From positions 620,001-684,000 of the forward strand of contig NZ_BAABRO010000002.1 in the NCBI RefSeq assembly GCF_039545035.1: DNA of 64,000 nucleotides, given 5' to 3'. The position numbers and the translations under genes are program-made. Of this stretch, positions 42,381 to 51,091 are shown piece after piece (the stretch's first letter is position 1; the number at the start of each line of letters is the position of its first letter). The stretch is from Novipirellula caenicola. GTDB taxonomy: Bacteria > Planctomycetota > Planctomycetia > Pirellulales > Pirellulaceae. The notes under the pieces are model-generated. The model had not been told where the DNA came from. It saw only the letters and a program-made list of their open reading frames with translations, and did not search any database.

Positions 42381-45155
42381 ATGGAAACGCTGAATGAACG
42401 CCTATGGCATCGAACGCCTGCGGACGAAGTCGTTGAATTGCTGAAAAGCGATTCCAATCGTGGATTGGATCGTTTCGAAATTGAGGCGAGGCAACGGGAA
42501 TATGGTCCCAATTCGCTTCCCGCTCGCAGCGGTCCTGGTCCGTTGGTCCGCTTTCTGATTCAGTTTCATCAACCGCTGCTTTACATTCTGTTGATCGCCG
42601 CCGTGATCACGGCGTTATTGGACGAGTGGGTTGATGCATCGGTCATTTTCGGCGTCGTGCTGGTCAACGCCATCATCGGCTATTTGCAAGAATCCAAAGC
42701 CGCCAAAGCGCTCGAGGCATTAGCCAGGACGACATTGACCGAAGCACGCGTGATTCGATCGGGAGAGACGCGAAACATCCCATCGACCGAATTGGTGCCC
42801 GGTGATGTGGTGTTGCTGCAATCCGGCGACAAAGTTCCCGCGGATTTACGATTGCTGAGGTCGCGAGATTTGCAGGTGGATGAGTCGGCGTTAACCGGCG
42901 AGTCGGTACCGGTCGAAAAAAAGGCGATTGACCTGCAGCTAGAAACACCGCTGGCCGAACGCCGCAACATGGCTTACGCGTCGACCCTTGTGACGTACGG
43001 CCAAGGCCGCGGCGTGGTGGTCGCGACCGCAGGCAACACCGAGGTCGGCCGCATCTCGGAACTCATTTCGCTGGCGGATGTACTCGAGACGCCTCTGACA
43101 CGAAAAATCGCCAAATTCAGCCGCCTGCTGTTGGTCGTGATTCTGTTGTTGGCTGCCGTCACCTTCATCGTCGGCGTGTCGCGGGGGCAAGCGAAATTCG
43201 AGATGTTTATGGCGGCGGTCGCGTTGGCGGTCGGTGCGATCCCCGAAGGCTTGCCTGCCGCAGTCACGATTACGCTGGCGATCGGTGTGTCGCGAATGGC
43301 TCGACGCCGCGCGATCATCCGCAAATTGCCAGCGGTAGAAACACTCGGCAGCACCACGGTCGTTTGTTCGGATAAAACAGGCACCTTGACGGTAAACCAG
43401 ATGACGGTGCTGGAAATCTGGTCGGCGGGACAGCAATTGAGGACATCGGGAAGCGGTTACGAACCCGACGGACGCATCGAAGTCGGTGGCGAGGATCACG
43501 CCGAAGTGTTGGCCAGTCCCGCGGTGCGTCATTGTCTACAGGCTGGCATCCAATGCAACGACTCGCAATTGATCAACACCGAATCGGGATGGAAGGTTCA
43601 AGGCGATCCGACCGAGGGTGCATTGATCGCCGTCGCAGGCAAAGCGGGATTGGATGGCAGCCAACTCGAAGCCGAATCGCCTCGCTTGGACACGATTCCA
43701 TTCGAATCCCAGCACCAATACATGGCGACGCTACACGAGAATGTGGCGGGTCAGCCGCGGCACTTGTACGTCAAAGGAGCGGTGGAAGTCCTGCTGTCGA
43801 AGTGCCCGCTGGCCATGACGCGATCGGGAGAGACCGGTCCGCTGGACGTCGCGTTGGTGCATCGGCAAGTCGAAGCAATGGCCGCGAAAGGGCTGCGAGT
43901 GCTGGCGTTTGCAGGCAAGCCGTTGCCACCAACCACCAACGAAATTCGCCACGAAGACACCTGTGACCTCGTTTTCTATGGACTGCAGGGCATGATCGAT
44001 CCGCCACGGAGCGAAGCGATCGCCGCGATCAAAGCCTGCCAAACCGCCGGCATCCGGGTGAAAATGATCACCGGCGATCACGCCAAAACGGCGCAAGCGA
44101 TTGCAATTCAACTTGGGCTTGATGGCGTGCACCAAGACAACGAGCAGGCTCCGATCGTCAAGACCGCCAATGACCTGGCAAAGACAAGCGACCAACAGCT
44201 GATCGAGATAGCCGATCAAGTGGCGGTGTTCGCGCGAGCCACCCCCGAGCTGAAATTGCGTCTCGTTCGCGCCTTGCAGGCCAACGGACACATTGTCGCG
44301 ATGACTGGTGACGGCGTTAACGATGCGCCGGCGCTGAAACAAGCCGACATCGGGGTCGCCATGGGGATCACGGGGACCGAAGTCGCCAAAGAAGCCGCCG
44401 ATATGGTGTTGACCGACGACAATTTTGCCTCGATCAAAGCGGCGGTCGAAGAAGGCCGAGGTGTGTTCGACAATCTGACCAAGTTCATCGTCTGGACGCT
44501 GCCCACCAACATGGGCGAAGGGCTGGTGATCTTGGCAGCAATCTTTGTCGGCGTGGCGCTGCCGATCTTGCCGGTCCAAATTCTGTGGGTCAACATGACC
44601 ACCGCGGTCTTATTGGGATTGATGTTAGCGTTTGAGCCCAAAGAAGACGACATCATGACGCGCGCCCCCCGCGATCCGCAGGCTCCGATCTTAACCGGCG
44701 ATTTGATTGGCCGAATCGTCTTGGTCGCCTTGGTCATGTTGGTAGGCGCCTTTGGCTCGTTCGAATGGGCGATCGGACGAGGCTATAGCGAGACGGTCGC
44801 GCGTACCATCGCGGTGAACGTGTTTGTGATGGTCGAAGTCATTTATTTATTCAACTGTCGCTCGTTAACGAAATCGATGTTCGAACTCGGCGTCATGTCC
44901 AACCGCTGGATCGGTCTCGGCGTCGCCACCATGGTGGTACTGCAGATCGCGTTCACTCATCTGCCAGTGATGAATCGCATTTTTCACAGCGCACCGATTG
45001 GCTGGGATGCGTGGTGGCGAATCCTGCTCACCGGATTGGCGACTTACATGATTGTCGGGTTTGAGAAATGGTTGCGGCGAAAACTTCGCAGCCGCGCGAG
45101 CGCGAAAAATGCGTCCATGTCGGAGCGTCCCATGAACACCTTGGACCCGTCCTGA
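42381..45155 (+). CDS. P2-type cation-transporting ATPase
   Basis: A 924-residue P-type ATPase pump of the inner membrane. N-terminal cation ATPase domain (RQREYGPNSLPARSGPGPLVRFLIQFHQPLLYILLIAA), actuator loop with LTGESVPVEKK, TM4 with PEGLP (288-292), phosphorylation motif DKTGTLT (Asp331), ATP-binding KGAVE..L, hinge TGDGVNDAPALKQADIGVAMG (Asp644 and Asp648), and a six-helix C-terminal block (VQILWVNMTTAVLLGLMLAFEP). TM6 has N-M-T-T rather than the N..TD of SERCA pumps, so the transported ion (Ca2+, Mn2+, Na+/K+ or H+) cannot be fixed. ATG at 42381 lies in a stretch preceded by GTAGGAAG. Confidence 0.93.
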   Translation: METLNERLWHRTPADEVVELLKSDSNRGLDRFEIEARQREYGPNSLPARSGPGPLVRFLIQFHQPLLYILLIAAVITALLDEWVDASVIFGVVLVNAIIGYLQESKAAKALEALARTTLTEARVIRSGETRNIPSTELVPGDVVLLQSGDKVPADLRLLRSRDLQVDESALTGESVPVEKKAIDLQLETPLAERRNMAYASTLVTYGQGRGVVVATAGNTEVGRISELISLADVLETPLTRKIAKFSRLLLVVILLLAAVTFIVGVSRGQAKFEMFMAAVALAVGAIPEGLPAAVTITLAIGVSRMARRRAIIRKLPAVETLGSTTVVCSDKTGTLTVNQMTVLEIWSAGQQLRTSGSGYEPDGRIEVGGEDHAEVLASPAVRHCLQAGIQCNDSQLINTESGWKVQGDPTEGALIAVAGKAGLDGSQLEAESPRLDTIPFESQHQYMATLHENVAGQPRHLYVKGAVEVLLSKCPLAMTRSGETGPLDVALVHRQVEAMAAKGLRVLAFAGKPLPPTTNEIRHEDTCDLVFYGLQGMIDPPRSEAIAAIKACQTAGIRVKMITGDHAKTAQAIAIQLGLDGVHQDNEQAPIVKTANDLAKTSDQQLIEIADQVAVFARATPELKLRLVRALQANGHIVAMTGDGVNDAPALKQADIGVAMGITGTEVAKEAADMVLTDDNFASIKAAVEEGRGVFDNLTKFIVWTLPTNMGEGLVILAAIFVGVALPILPVQILWVNMTTAVLLGLMLAFEPKEDDIMTRAPRDPQAPILTGDLIGRIVLVALVMLVGAFGSFEWAIGRGYSETVARTIAVNVFVMVEVIYLFNCRSLTKSMFELGVMSNRWIGLGVATMVVLQIAFTHLPVMNRIFHSAPIGWDAWWRILLTGLATYMIVGFEKWLRRKLRSRASAKNASMSERPMNTLDPS

Positions 45156-45261
45156 TTGGGGTCTTATTTTGCTGTGATCCCAATGCAACAAGGATCGTGC
45201 GATAAGGATGACAAGATGACCAGCGCCCCCATTTCCATGCCACCGCAGCCCAGGTGTCTCC

Positions 45262-45282
45262 AGCGGCGCAGCACGCGCCGCT
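45262..45282 (+). terminator. Hairpin behind the P-type ATPase gene
   Basis: AGCGGCGC (45262-45269), AGCAC, GCGCCGCT (45275-45282): perfect 8-bp GC-rich stem about 107 nt after the stop codon. It has no T-run, so it is only a possible terminator. Confidence 0.4.
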
Positions 45283-45343
45283 AATCAAACTTCGATGGCA
45301 TTGCCCACAGCGTATCCCGACAGCACCTACTTGCCTTCGAATT

Positions 45344-45361
45344 AGATTAGCGCTAAACTAA
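45344..45361. promoter_or_regulatory. Candidate MarR operator
   Basis: TAG-A-TTAGCGCTAA-A-CTA: a palindrome with a perfect 10-bp centre (45347-45356) and matching TAG/CTA outer arms, 37 bp before the MarR-type regulator gene. MarR proteins typically bind such ~18-bp palindromes and repress their own operon, so autoregulation is likely. Confidence 0.5.
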
Positions 45362-45398
45362 ATTTAACAGTTGGGCTAATTTCTTTTGACAGGCGGAA

Positions 45399-45893
45399 GT
45401 GTTGGCGAAGAAGGGTCAGAAACGGTCGACCGAAAAATGGCGTGAATTGGGTACGATCCAAGAAACGGTAGTGGTCGATTTGCGTCGGACCGACGATCAG
45501 TTCCAGTATCATTTCGGACGACTGTTTCGCGAATACGGACTGACCGAACCGCAATACAACGTGCTGCGGATCCTTCGCGCCGCCGGTGAGCCGCTGCCCT
45601 CGCTCGAAGTCGCCGCTCGGTTAATCGCAATCACGCCCGCGATCACCAACCTGCTCGACAAGCTTGAGAAAAAGAAACTGATTGCACGCAAACGCTGCAA
45701 TCAAGATCGGCGAGTGTGGTTTATCTCGATTACGGCCAGCGGCAGCAAACTGCTTGCAAAAATGGACGAACCCGTTGCAGCACTTCATCAAAGTGTTTGT
45801 GAAGGCATGACCGAAGCAGAGTGCAAACGACTCGTGGCGTTATTGGCCAAAGCACGTTCATCACCATTAATTGCAGAGCAGAAACCAAATTGA
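45399..45893 (+). CDS. MarR family transcriptional regulator
   Basis: A 164-residue winged-helix regulator. The MarR fold is clear: FGRLFREYGLTEPQYNVLRILRAAG (helices 1-2), PSLEVAARLIAITPAITNLLDKLEKKKLIARKRCNQDRRVWFISIT (recognition helix and wing, with the D-x-R wing motif DRRVWF), then a C-terminal dimerisation helix. The start GTG at 45399 follows GGCGGAAG. The gene overlaps the following peroxiredoxin gene by 4 nt, so it probably controls it. A palindromic candidate operator lies just upstream. The ligand or signal is unknown; an oxidant is plausible given the partner. Confidence 0.9.
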   Translation: MLAKKGQKRSTEKWRELGTIQETVVVDLRRTDDQFQYHFGRLFREYGLTEPQYNVLRILRAAGEPLPSLEVAARLIAITPAITNLLDKLEKKKLIARKRCNQDRRVWFISITASGSKLLAKMDEPVAALHQSVCEGMTEAECKRLVALLAKARSSPLIAEQKPN

Positions 45894-46540
45894 CCACTCT
45901 GAAGCAACAAACCGATGCGCAGTTTGCGAAAACGCGTCAAGCTAAACCAGGGTTCGCCCAAGAGATTGACACCTTACTCGCGAAGGCTCGAGATTTCCAA
46001 GAAGGCGGCGAGGCGATCGCCGTGGGGCAACCAGCACCGGCGTTTGCGTTGCCCGACGCCCATGGCAAAACGGTTGCCCTTTCCGATCTGCTGGCCGACG
46101 GCCCGGTGGTTCTGATGTTTTACCGCGGAAGCTGGTGTCCTTACTGCAATCTGCAGCTCAAGGCGATGCAAGCTCGCGTGCCGGAGATCCGTGATCTCGG
46201 AGCGCAGATGGTTGCAATCAGCCCTCAAGCCCCCGATGGCTCGCTGACGAAAACTGAGCATGATGAGCTTGGATTTACGGTGCTGTCCGACCAAGACGCC
46301 CGTGTTGCCGCGACGTATGGTGTGGCATGGCAAGTCCCCGAGCTGATTCTTGATCACATGCGAAACGACCGCGGCCTTGATTTGGCAGAAATCAACAACG
46401 GCAACGGCAGCATGTTGCCGATCCCCGCCACGTTTGTGCTCTCACGCGATGGCGTCGTGGCTTGGCAATACGCCAATGTCGACTACCGTACTCGAGCGGA
46501 ACCCGACGAGGTGATTGCGGCGCTACAAACGTTAGCGTAA
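45890..46540 (+). CDS. AhpC/TSA-type peroxiredoxin-like protein
   Basis: A 216-residue thioredoxin-fold protein of the AhpC/TSA family. After a helical N-terminus (~40 residues) comes GQPAPAFALPDAHGKTVALSDLL and the active-site segment MFYRGSWCPYCNLQLKAM with a C83-P-Y-C86 pair, like peroxiredoxin-like proteins that carry CxxC rather than the T-x-x-C of classical 2-Cys enzymes. Later AISPQAPDGSLTKTEHDELGFTVLSDQDARVA and IPATFVLSRDGVVAWQYANVDYRTRAEP fit the family. The best start is the TTG at 45890, which overlaps the MarR stop as TTGA and implies translational coupling; the frame extends upstream inside marR. Probably reduces peroxides or acts as a thiol oxidoreductase. Confidence 0.87.
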   Translation: MTTLKQQTDAQFAKTRQAKPGFAQEIDTLLAKARDFQEGGEAIAVGQPAPAFALPDAHGKTVALSDLLADGPVVLMFYRGSWCPYCNLQLKAMQARVPEIRDLGAQMVAISPQAPDGSLTKTEHDELGFTVLSDQDARVAATYGVAWQVPELILDHMRNDRGLDLAEINNGNGSMLPIPATFVLSRDGVVAWQYANVDYRTRAEPDEVIAALQTLA

Positions 46541-46767
46541 TTCATAGCCGACGCCGTAAGCGGCATGCAGTGATCGCGGCTTCTCGCGGATAAACACGCG
46601 AGGAAAAAAATCGAGCAGAAACGCGAACTCGGTGAGTCCAGGATTGTGGATCGGAGGTCGAATATCGATCAGAATGGGGTGCTGCCCGTTCGCCCCTTTC
46701 CCCACCGCATCCATGTTTATGCGATGCCCTCCTGATCCCCCGCTATCCCCCGCTCGAGTCTCTCGCA

Positions 46768-48054
46768 ATGAATCACAACCGCCGCCACTTCCTGGCTCAA
46801 TCCGCTGCTGCCGCAATCGGCGTTTCATCGGGCATTCGTCTCGGCGCCGCGTTCGCCGGCGACACCCAACCCAAACGCATCCTGCTTCGATCATCGTGGC
46901 AGACCGTCAATATCGGCGATATCGCTCACACGCCCGGTTTGCTGCGAATCCTCGAAACGCATCTTCCCGATGCCGAGATCGTCCTGTGCCCAAGCAATGT
47001 CGATAACGGGGTAGAAGCGTTATTGCGATCGCGGTTTCCAAAATTGGAAATCGCCAAAAAGGGATCCCGCCAGCTCGCTGAAGCCTATCAAACATGTGAC
47101 TTCTTGTTGCACGGTTCAGGGGCGTCACTCGTGGCAGAAAAGGACGTTCGTGATTGGCGTGAAAAAACGGGCAAGCCGTACGGTATCTACGGGATCACCC
47201 TGCCGCCGAAGATGTCACACGCCACCACAGCGACGTCGGCGAGCTCGCTACAGAAAACGGTTGACATTCTCAGCGGGGCGAGTTTTGTCTATTTCCGCGA
47301 TTCGAAATCGCTTGCGTTCGCACGACAACTCGGGGTGAAAAGTCCGGTGATGGAGTTTGGGCCGGATGCGGCCTTTGCCTGCGATTTACGTGACGACGAA
47401 AAAGCAGAAGCATTCTTGCAGAAACACGATCTTGAAGCCGGCAAATTTCTTTGCTGCATTCCGCGGCTTCGCTATACCCCGTACTGGACGATCAAAGAGA
47501 ATTCAAAATTCGATCCCGTTAAACACCGACGCAACGAGATGATGAAGGAGCACGATCACGCGCCACTTCGCGAAGCAATCATCAAAATCGTCAAGCAAAC
47601 CGACCTGAAGGTACTGGTTTGCCCCGAGGATCGCACGCAAATGCAAGTTGGCAAAGAAATGATTTACGACAAATTGCCACCGGCGATCTTATCGCGAATC
47701 GCGTGGCGGCCCGACTACTGGTTGACTGGCGAAGCGATCAGCACGTATATCCGCAGTGCGGGACTGTTTGGCAACGAAATGCATTCTCCGATCATGTGCA
47801 TCGGGCACGGAGTCCCTGCCATCGTCTGCCGATTCGAAGAACAGACCAGCAAGGGCTGGATGTGGGAGGACATTGGGCTGGGCGATTGGCTGTTTGATCT
47901 GGACGACGAACCACGCCGGCAACAGCTTCCAGCGACAGTCTTGGAAATGGCGAAGAACCCAGCGGCGGCAAAAGAAAAAGCTGCCCAGGCACGCAAATTC
48001 GTCGAAAAACGGCAGCGTGAAACAATGCAACAACTAAGCCGTGTGTTGGGGTAA
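46768..48054 (+). CDS. Tat-signal polysaccharide pyruvyl transferase family protein
   Basis: A 428-residue protein with a twin-arginine signal ([21 protein letters not shown]) and then a polysaccharide pyruvyl transferase-like domain: [27 protein letters not shown] at its start (the family's N-x-GD motif), [25 protein letters not shown], a mid-domain [19 protein letters not shown], and [15 protein letters not shown]. Near the C-terminus, [31 protein letters not shown] replaces the usual H-S-x-I-F segment (here M-H-S-P). Known family members add pyruvate ketals to cell-wall polysaccharides in the cytoplasm, so export by Tat is unusual. The neighbour downstream is an exported phosphatase-like protein. 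Function is inferred from the fold only. Confidence 0.8.
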   Translation: MNHNRRHFLAQSAAAAIGVSSGIRLGAAFAGDTQPKRILLRSSWQTVNIGDIAHTPGLLRILETHLPDAEIVLCPSNVDNGVEALLRSRFPKLEIAKKGSRQLAEAYQTCDFLLHGSGASLVAEKDVRDWREKTGKPYGIYGITLPPKMSHATTATSASSLQKTVDILSGASFVYFRDSKSLAFARQLGVKSPVMEFGPDAAFACDLRDDEKAEAFLQKHDLEAGKFLCCIPRLRYTPYWTIKENSKFDPVKHRRNEMMKEHDHAPLREAIIKIVKQTDLKVLVCPEDRTQMQVGKEMIYDKLPPAILSRIAWRPDYWLTGEAISTYIRSAGLFGNEMHSPIMCIGHGVPAIVCRFEEQTSKGWMWEDIGLGDWLFDLDDEPRRQQLPATVLEMAKNPAAAKEKAAQARKFVEKRQRETMQQLSRVLG

Positions 48055-48288
48055 GTCTGCATCGTGGTTAAGGCGGGGATAGGGCAAGATATTTAAATTG
48101 TTAGGGGAGACTCGAAATGCTTCCGATTGATTCGCGTGGATGAAATGCATGGCGTGCTTTGCGAATGACTCGTTTTGCCACGGGGGGCGAACGCAGTGCC
48201 GGTTGGGGCTGCGCGGGCGTCGCCGCAGTGGCTATGATGCATGAACTTGTTTCCTCACCGCAATGACTTGCTACCTCCGTCGGATCCG

Positions 48289-49287
48289 ATGAAAACAACG
48301 GTAACTCACCTCTTCGCCATCTTTCTGTGCATTCTATTCTGCAGCCTGATTCGCCCAGGCGATTGCGTGGGCGAAGAGACCGCGACATCACCCAAACCGG
48401 AACGCCCCACTTCGCCTCTGCCGCTAATAATCCAACCTGCTTCGCCTGATTCGCGAACCCATCTTCACAATCTATTTCAATTGACCGAGCGGATTTATTC
48501 GGGGGCTCAACCCGAGGACGAGGCGGCATTTGCAGAGATTGCCAAAATGGGGATTCGCACGATCGTCAGCGTCGATGGGGCACGGCCTGATGTGGAAGCC
48601 GCCCAGCGTGCGGGACTGCGTTACGTGCATATTCCGATCGGCTACGACGGGCTGGGCTCGAACGCGAGCGAATCGATCGTCAACCTTGTCAAAACGGCCG
48701 AGGGTCCGTTTTACATTCATTGTCATCACGGCAAACATCGTGGCCCCACCGCAGCCGCCATCGCCTGCATCGCCGATGGTTCGGCCGACCGTGAATCGGC
48801 AATGGACATTCTGGAAAAAGCGGGCACAAGCCATCGCTACCCGGGATTATGGCGAGACGTCAAATCCTTTGAGATACCCGCCCATGACAAGCCACTGCCG
48901 CCGCTGGTTCCGATCGCTCCGATCAACTCGATGGCGTCACTGATGGTGGCCATCGATCAAGCAAACGAACATCTCAGCCAGTTTGCCGAACAGGACTGGA
49001 CACGACTCGAATCGCACCCGGACCTACGCCCCGCGGCAGAAGCTGCACTGCTTCGCGAATGTTTCCGAGAATCCGTGCGACTAAGATCGAAATCCAAACC
49101 TGAGGGTGCGGAACATCACGACGCGGAACCATACGACGACGCCTACTGGCGGCAAATGCTTGCGGCTGAAAACGTCGCGGCCGACCTCGAAAACGCAATC
49201 CGAAGCAACGACCACGCCGCAGCCAATCGTCACCTCCATCGAATGGGCACCCTATGCACCAAGTGCCATGATCAGTATCGCAATTAA
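48289..49287 (+). CDS. Exported CX5R phosphatase-like protein with C-terminal CxxCH
   Basis: A 332-residue protein; ATG 48289 gives a signal peptide (THLFAIFLCILFCSLI), with an alternative ATG at 48241. Residues ~60-190 resemble dual-specificity/tyrosine phosphatases: RIYSGAQPEDEAAFAEIAKMGIRTIVSVDGARPD, then the catalytic loop IHCHHGKHRGPT with Cys145 and Arg151 (C-x5-R) and a general-acid-like Asp/Tyr in IGYDGLG. The C-terminal ~100 residues are helical and end in LCTKCHDQYR, a single haem c motif (323-327) in a context like cytochrome c' (C-x-x-C-H near the end of a helix). A phosphatase joined to a haem motif is an unusual combination; it may sense redox state or simply be tethered to a haem domain. 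Confidence 0.75.
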   Translation: MKTTVTHLFAIFLCILFCSLIRPGDCVGEETATSPKPERPTSPLPLIIQPASPDSRTHLHNLFQLTERIYSGAQPEDEAAFAEIAKMGIRTIVSVDGARPDVEAAQRAGLRYVHIPIGYDGLGSNASESIVNLVKTAEGPFYIHCHHGKHRGPTAAAIACIADGSADRESAMDILEKAGTSHRYPGLWRDVKSFEIPAHDKPLPPLVPIAPINSMASLMVAIDQANEHLSQFAEQDWTRLESHPDLRPAAEAALLRECFRESVRLRSKSKPEGAEHHDAEPYDDAYWRQMLAAENVAADLENAIRSNDHAAANRHLHRMGTLCTKCHDQYRN

Positions 49288-49322
49288 CACGGCAGCGCCA
49301 CTCGCAGCGTGGCTGGTGAGTC

Positions 49323-49384
49323 ATTGAGCCGCGACGCGTAAGCGGCCGGGTCTCACGCATCACCCGGTGCCTTACGACACTCGG
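49323..49384. repeat. Dispersed hairpin element, copy B (inverted)
   Basis: The reverse complement of the 28997-29060 element with a few substitutions: ATTGAGCCGCGACGCGTAAG at the left end and CCCGGTGCCTTACGACACTC at the right. It lies between two convergent genes, as does copy A. Confidence 0.8.
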
Positions 49385-49520
49385 GTCAAGATGCTCCGCT
49401 ACAAACATCTGCCACCTCCGCCGAGGCAAGCTCTAGGCGGAAGAATGGTTCACACAATCCGGATTTGCTGCGAGTCCACGCCACGAGAGGGCGTGGACTC
49501 TAATGATTACGTCGACAACC

Positions 49521-50849
49521 TTAGTTTGACGCTTCCGGCGTGGCAGGCAATTCGCGGATCGAAACGCTACGGAATTCAACCGGATCATTGTGACCGGCGA
49601 AACCAAAGTAACCTGTCTTACGATCCTTGCCGGGATGCGGTCGCCCTGCCATGAATTCGGTGACATCCGCCACGTCGGCGTCGAGAATCACGTTGCCGTT
49701 TAGCTCGACCTTGATTCGGCTACCGTTGACGGTCACCTCTTGGAAATTCCATTGGCCGGTTTCTCGCAAATAACCACGTTTTGCTGCGATCATTCCGTAG
49801 ACGCTGCCGTGATATTGACGGGGGTCAAGCTTGGCGTACTTGGGATGCTCGTTATCAAGCACTTGCAACTCGGTCATCGCTTGATAAGCGGCATCACCGG
49901 TAAGCGGCGAGCGAATTGCCAAGCCGTTGTTTCCACCGGGTGGCAAACGGAATTCAACACGAGCAACGAAGTTGCTGTATTGGTCGTCGGTCAACAACAA
50001 ACCACCGTGGCCGGCTTTACAGCGGATCGCACCGTCAACGACTTCGTAGTTATCAACGGCACCTTGCCACCCGTCCAGATTTTCGCCGTTGAAGAGCGAC
50101 TTGAAGGAATCGTTGTCTTGGCGGCTGAGGATTTCGTTTGCTTCGTCACCACTGAACTCGCGGACGAAGAGATTACGCCAGCGGATTTCGCCACCGTGGG
50201 TTTGCAATTGAATCGGGCCCTCTACTGCCAGCGGCGATTTGCGATCCCAATAGTTTTCCATGATCGCATTGTCGACGACCTTTTCGCCGTTGAGCCAAAC
50301 ACTGGTGCGGGCACCAATTTGGCGAATTTTGAACGAGTTCCACTCGCCAAACGGCTTGTCGGCTAACTTGGCCGGGTCCTTGCCTGGGGCGCCGGGGCTG
50401 TTGTTCCAAAGTCCACCGCTGCCCAGTCCTGCACCGATTTTGAACTTGGCTTCTTCGGTCGAGTCCCAAATTTGAACTTGAGGGGTGCCTTTCAAATAGA
50501 TGCCACTGTCGGCGCGAGGCACGGTCTTGTATTCAAGCAACAACTCGTAGTCACGAAAGTTGTCGTTCGTGGTCAGGTAGGGCCCTTTGCCGTCATTGAC
50601 CAATTCACCGTTTTCGATCGTCCAGTGCTGCTTGGCTTCGGTCATCCACTGCGTTAGCTTCGCGTCTCGCTCCTCGGCTGGCATATTAGCCAACTCGGTG
50701 GGGTTGAAGTGAGGACGAGCTTGCCAACCGTCAAGGGTCTTGCCATCGAAGATCGCACGATAACCTTCTGGAGGGGCTTCGGCTTGTACAACGCCGTTTG
50801 CAAACAACGTCAGCAGGGTCAAGGCAAGCGAGGCAAACGTTTTTTTCAT
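49521..50849 (-). CDS. Exported protein with two DUF1080 (3-keto-disaccharide hydrolase-type) domains
   Basis: A 442-residue exported protein (signal ASLALTLLTLFANGVVQA). Two DUF1080 concanavalin-like domains are visible: the first from GYRAIFDGKTLDGWQ (about residue 29) through SGIYLKGTPQVQIWD and PIQLQTHGGEIRWRNLFVREF, the second from FKSLFNGENLDGWQGAVDNYEVVDGAIRCK through NNGLAIRSPLTGDAAYQAMTELQVLDN and PVEFRSVSIREL. Each keeps the LF(N/D)G.x.L(D)GW start. Some members of this family hydrolyse 3-keto-disaccharides, which would link it to Gfo/Idh/MocA-type oxidoreductases such as the one at 19969, but substrate and activity here are unproven. Confidence 0.92.
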   Translation of the reverse strand: MKKTFASLALTLLTLFANGVVQAEAPPEGYRAIFDGKTLDGWQARPHFNPTELANMPAEERDAKLTQWMTEAKQHWTIENGELVNDGKGPYLTTNDNFRDYELLLEYKTVPRADSGIYLKGTPQVQIWDSTEEAKFKIGAGLGSGGLWNNSPGAPGKDPAKLADKPFGEWNSFKIRQIGARTSVWLNGEKVVDNAIMENYWDRKSPLAVEGPIQLQTHGGEIRWRNLFVREFSGDEANEILSRQDNDSFKSLFNGENLDGWQGAVDNYEVVDGAIRCKAGHGGLLLTDDQYSNFVARVEFRLPPGGNNGLAIRSPLTGDAAYQAMTELQVLDNEHPKYAKLDPRQYHGSVYGMIAAKRGYLRETGQWNFQEVTVNGSRIKVELNGNVILDADVADVTEFMAGRPHPGKDRKTGYFGFAGHNDPVEFRSVSIRELPATPEASN

Positions 50850-51091
50850 GGGTGGGGTCCTGGGAGGGAAGTAAAAGGCTGGAAGCCAACAGTCTAATTC
50901 AATTACGCAAAAAAATGTCGCTCCGATGCATTTGAAGCTGCAAAGATTCCTTGGTTACCCCAAAAAATTCGCAGCCCACGACAACGCTACGATTGCGAAA
51001 CCGCAGCGGCGTCCGACAAAGGGGACGTGCGAGTTTAACTACAAACGCAGCACTGCAAACCTGCGTGGAAAAGGGGGGCGCGATGAAGCCC

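Noticed and set aside
42182-42397. 71-codon frame between the small hypothetical gene and the P-type ATPase
   Set aside because: It overlaps the ATPase start, lacks a ribosome binding site and shows no recognisable content.
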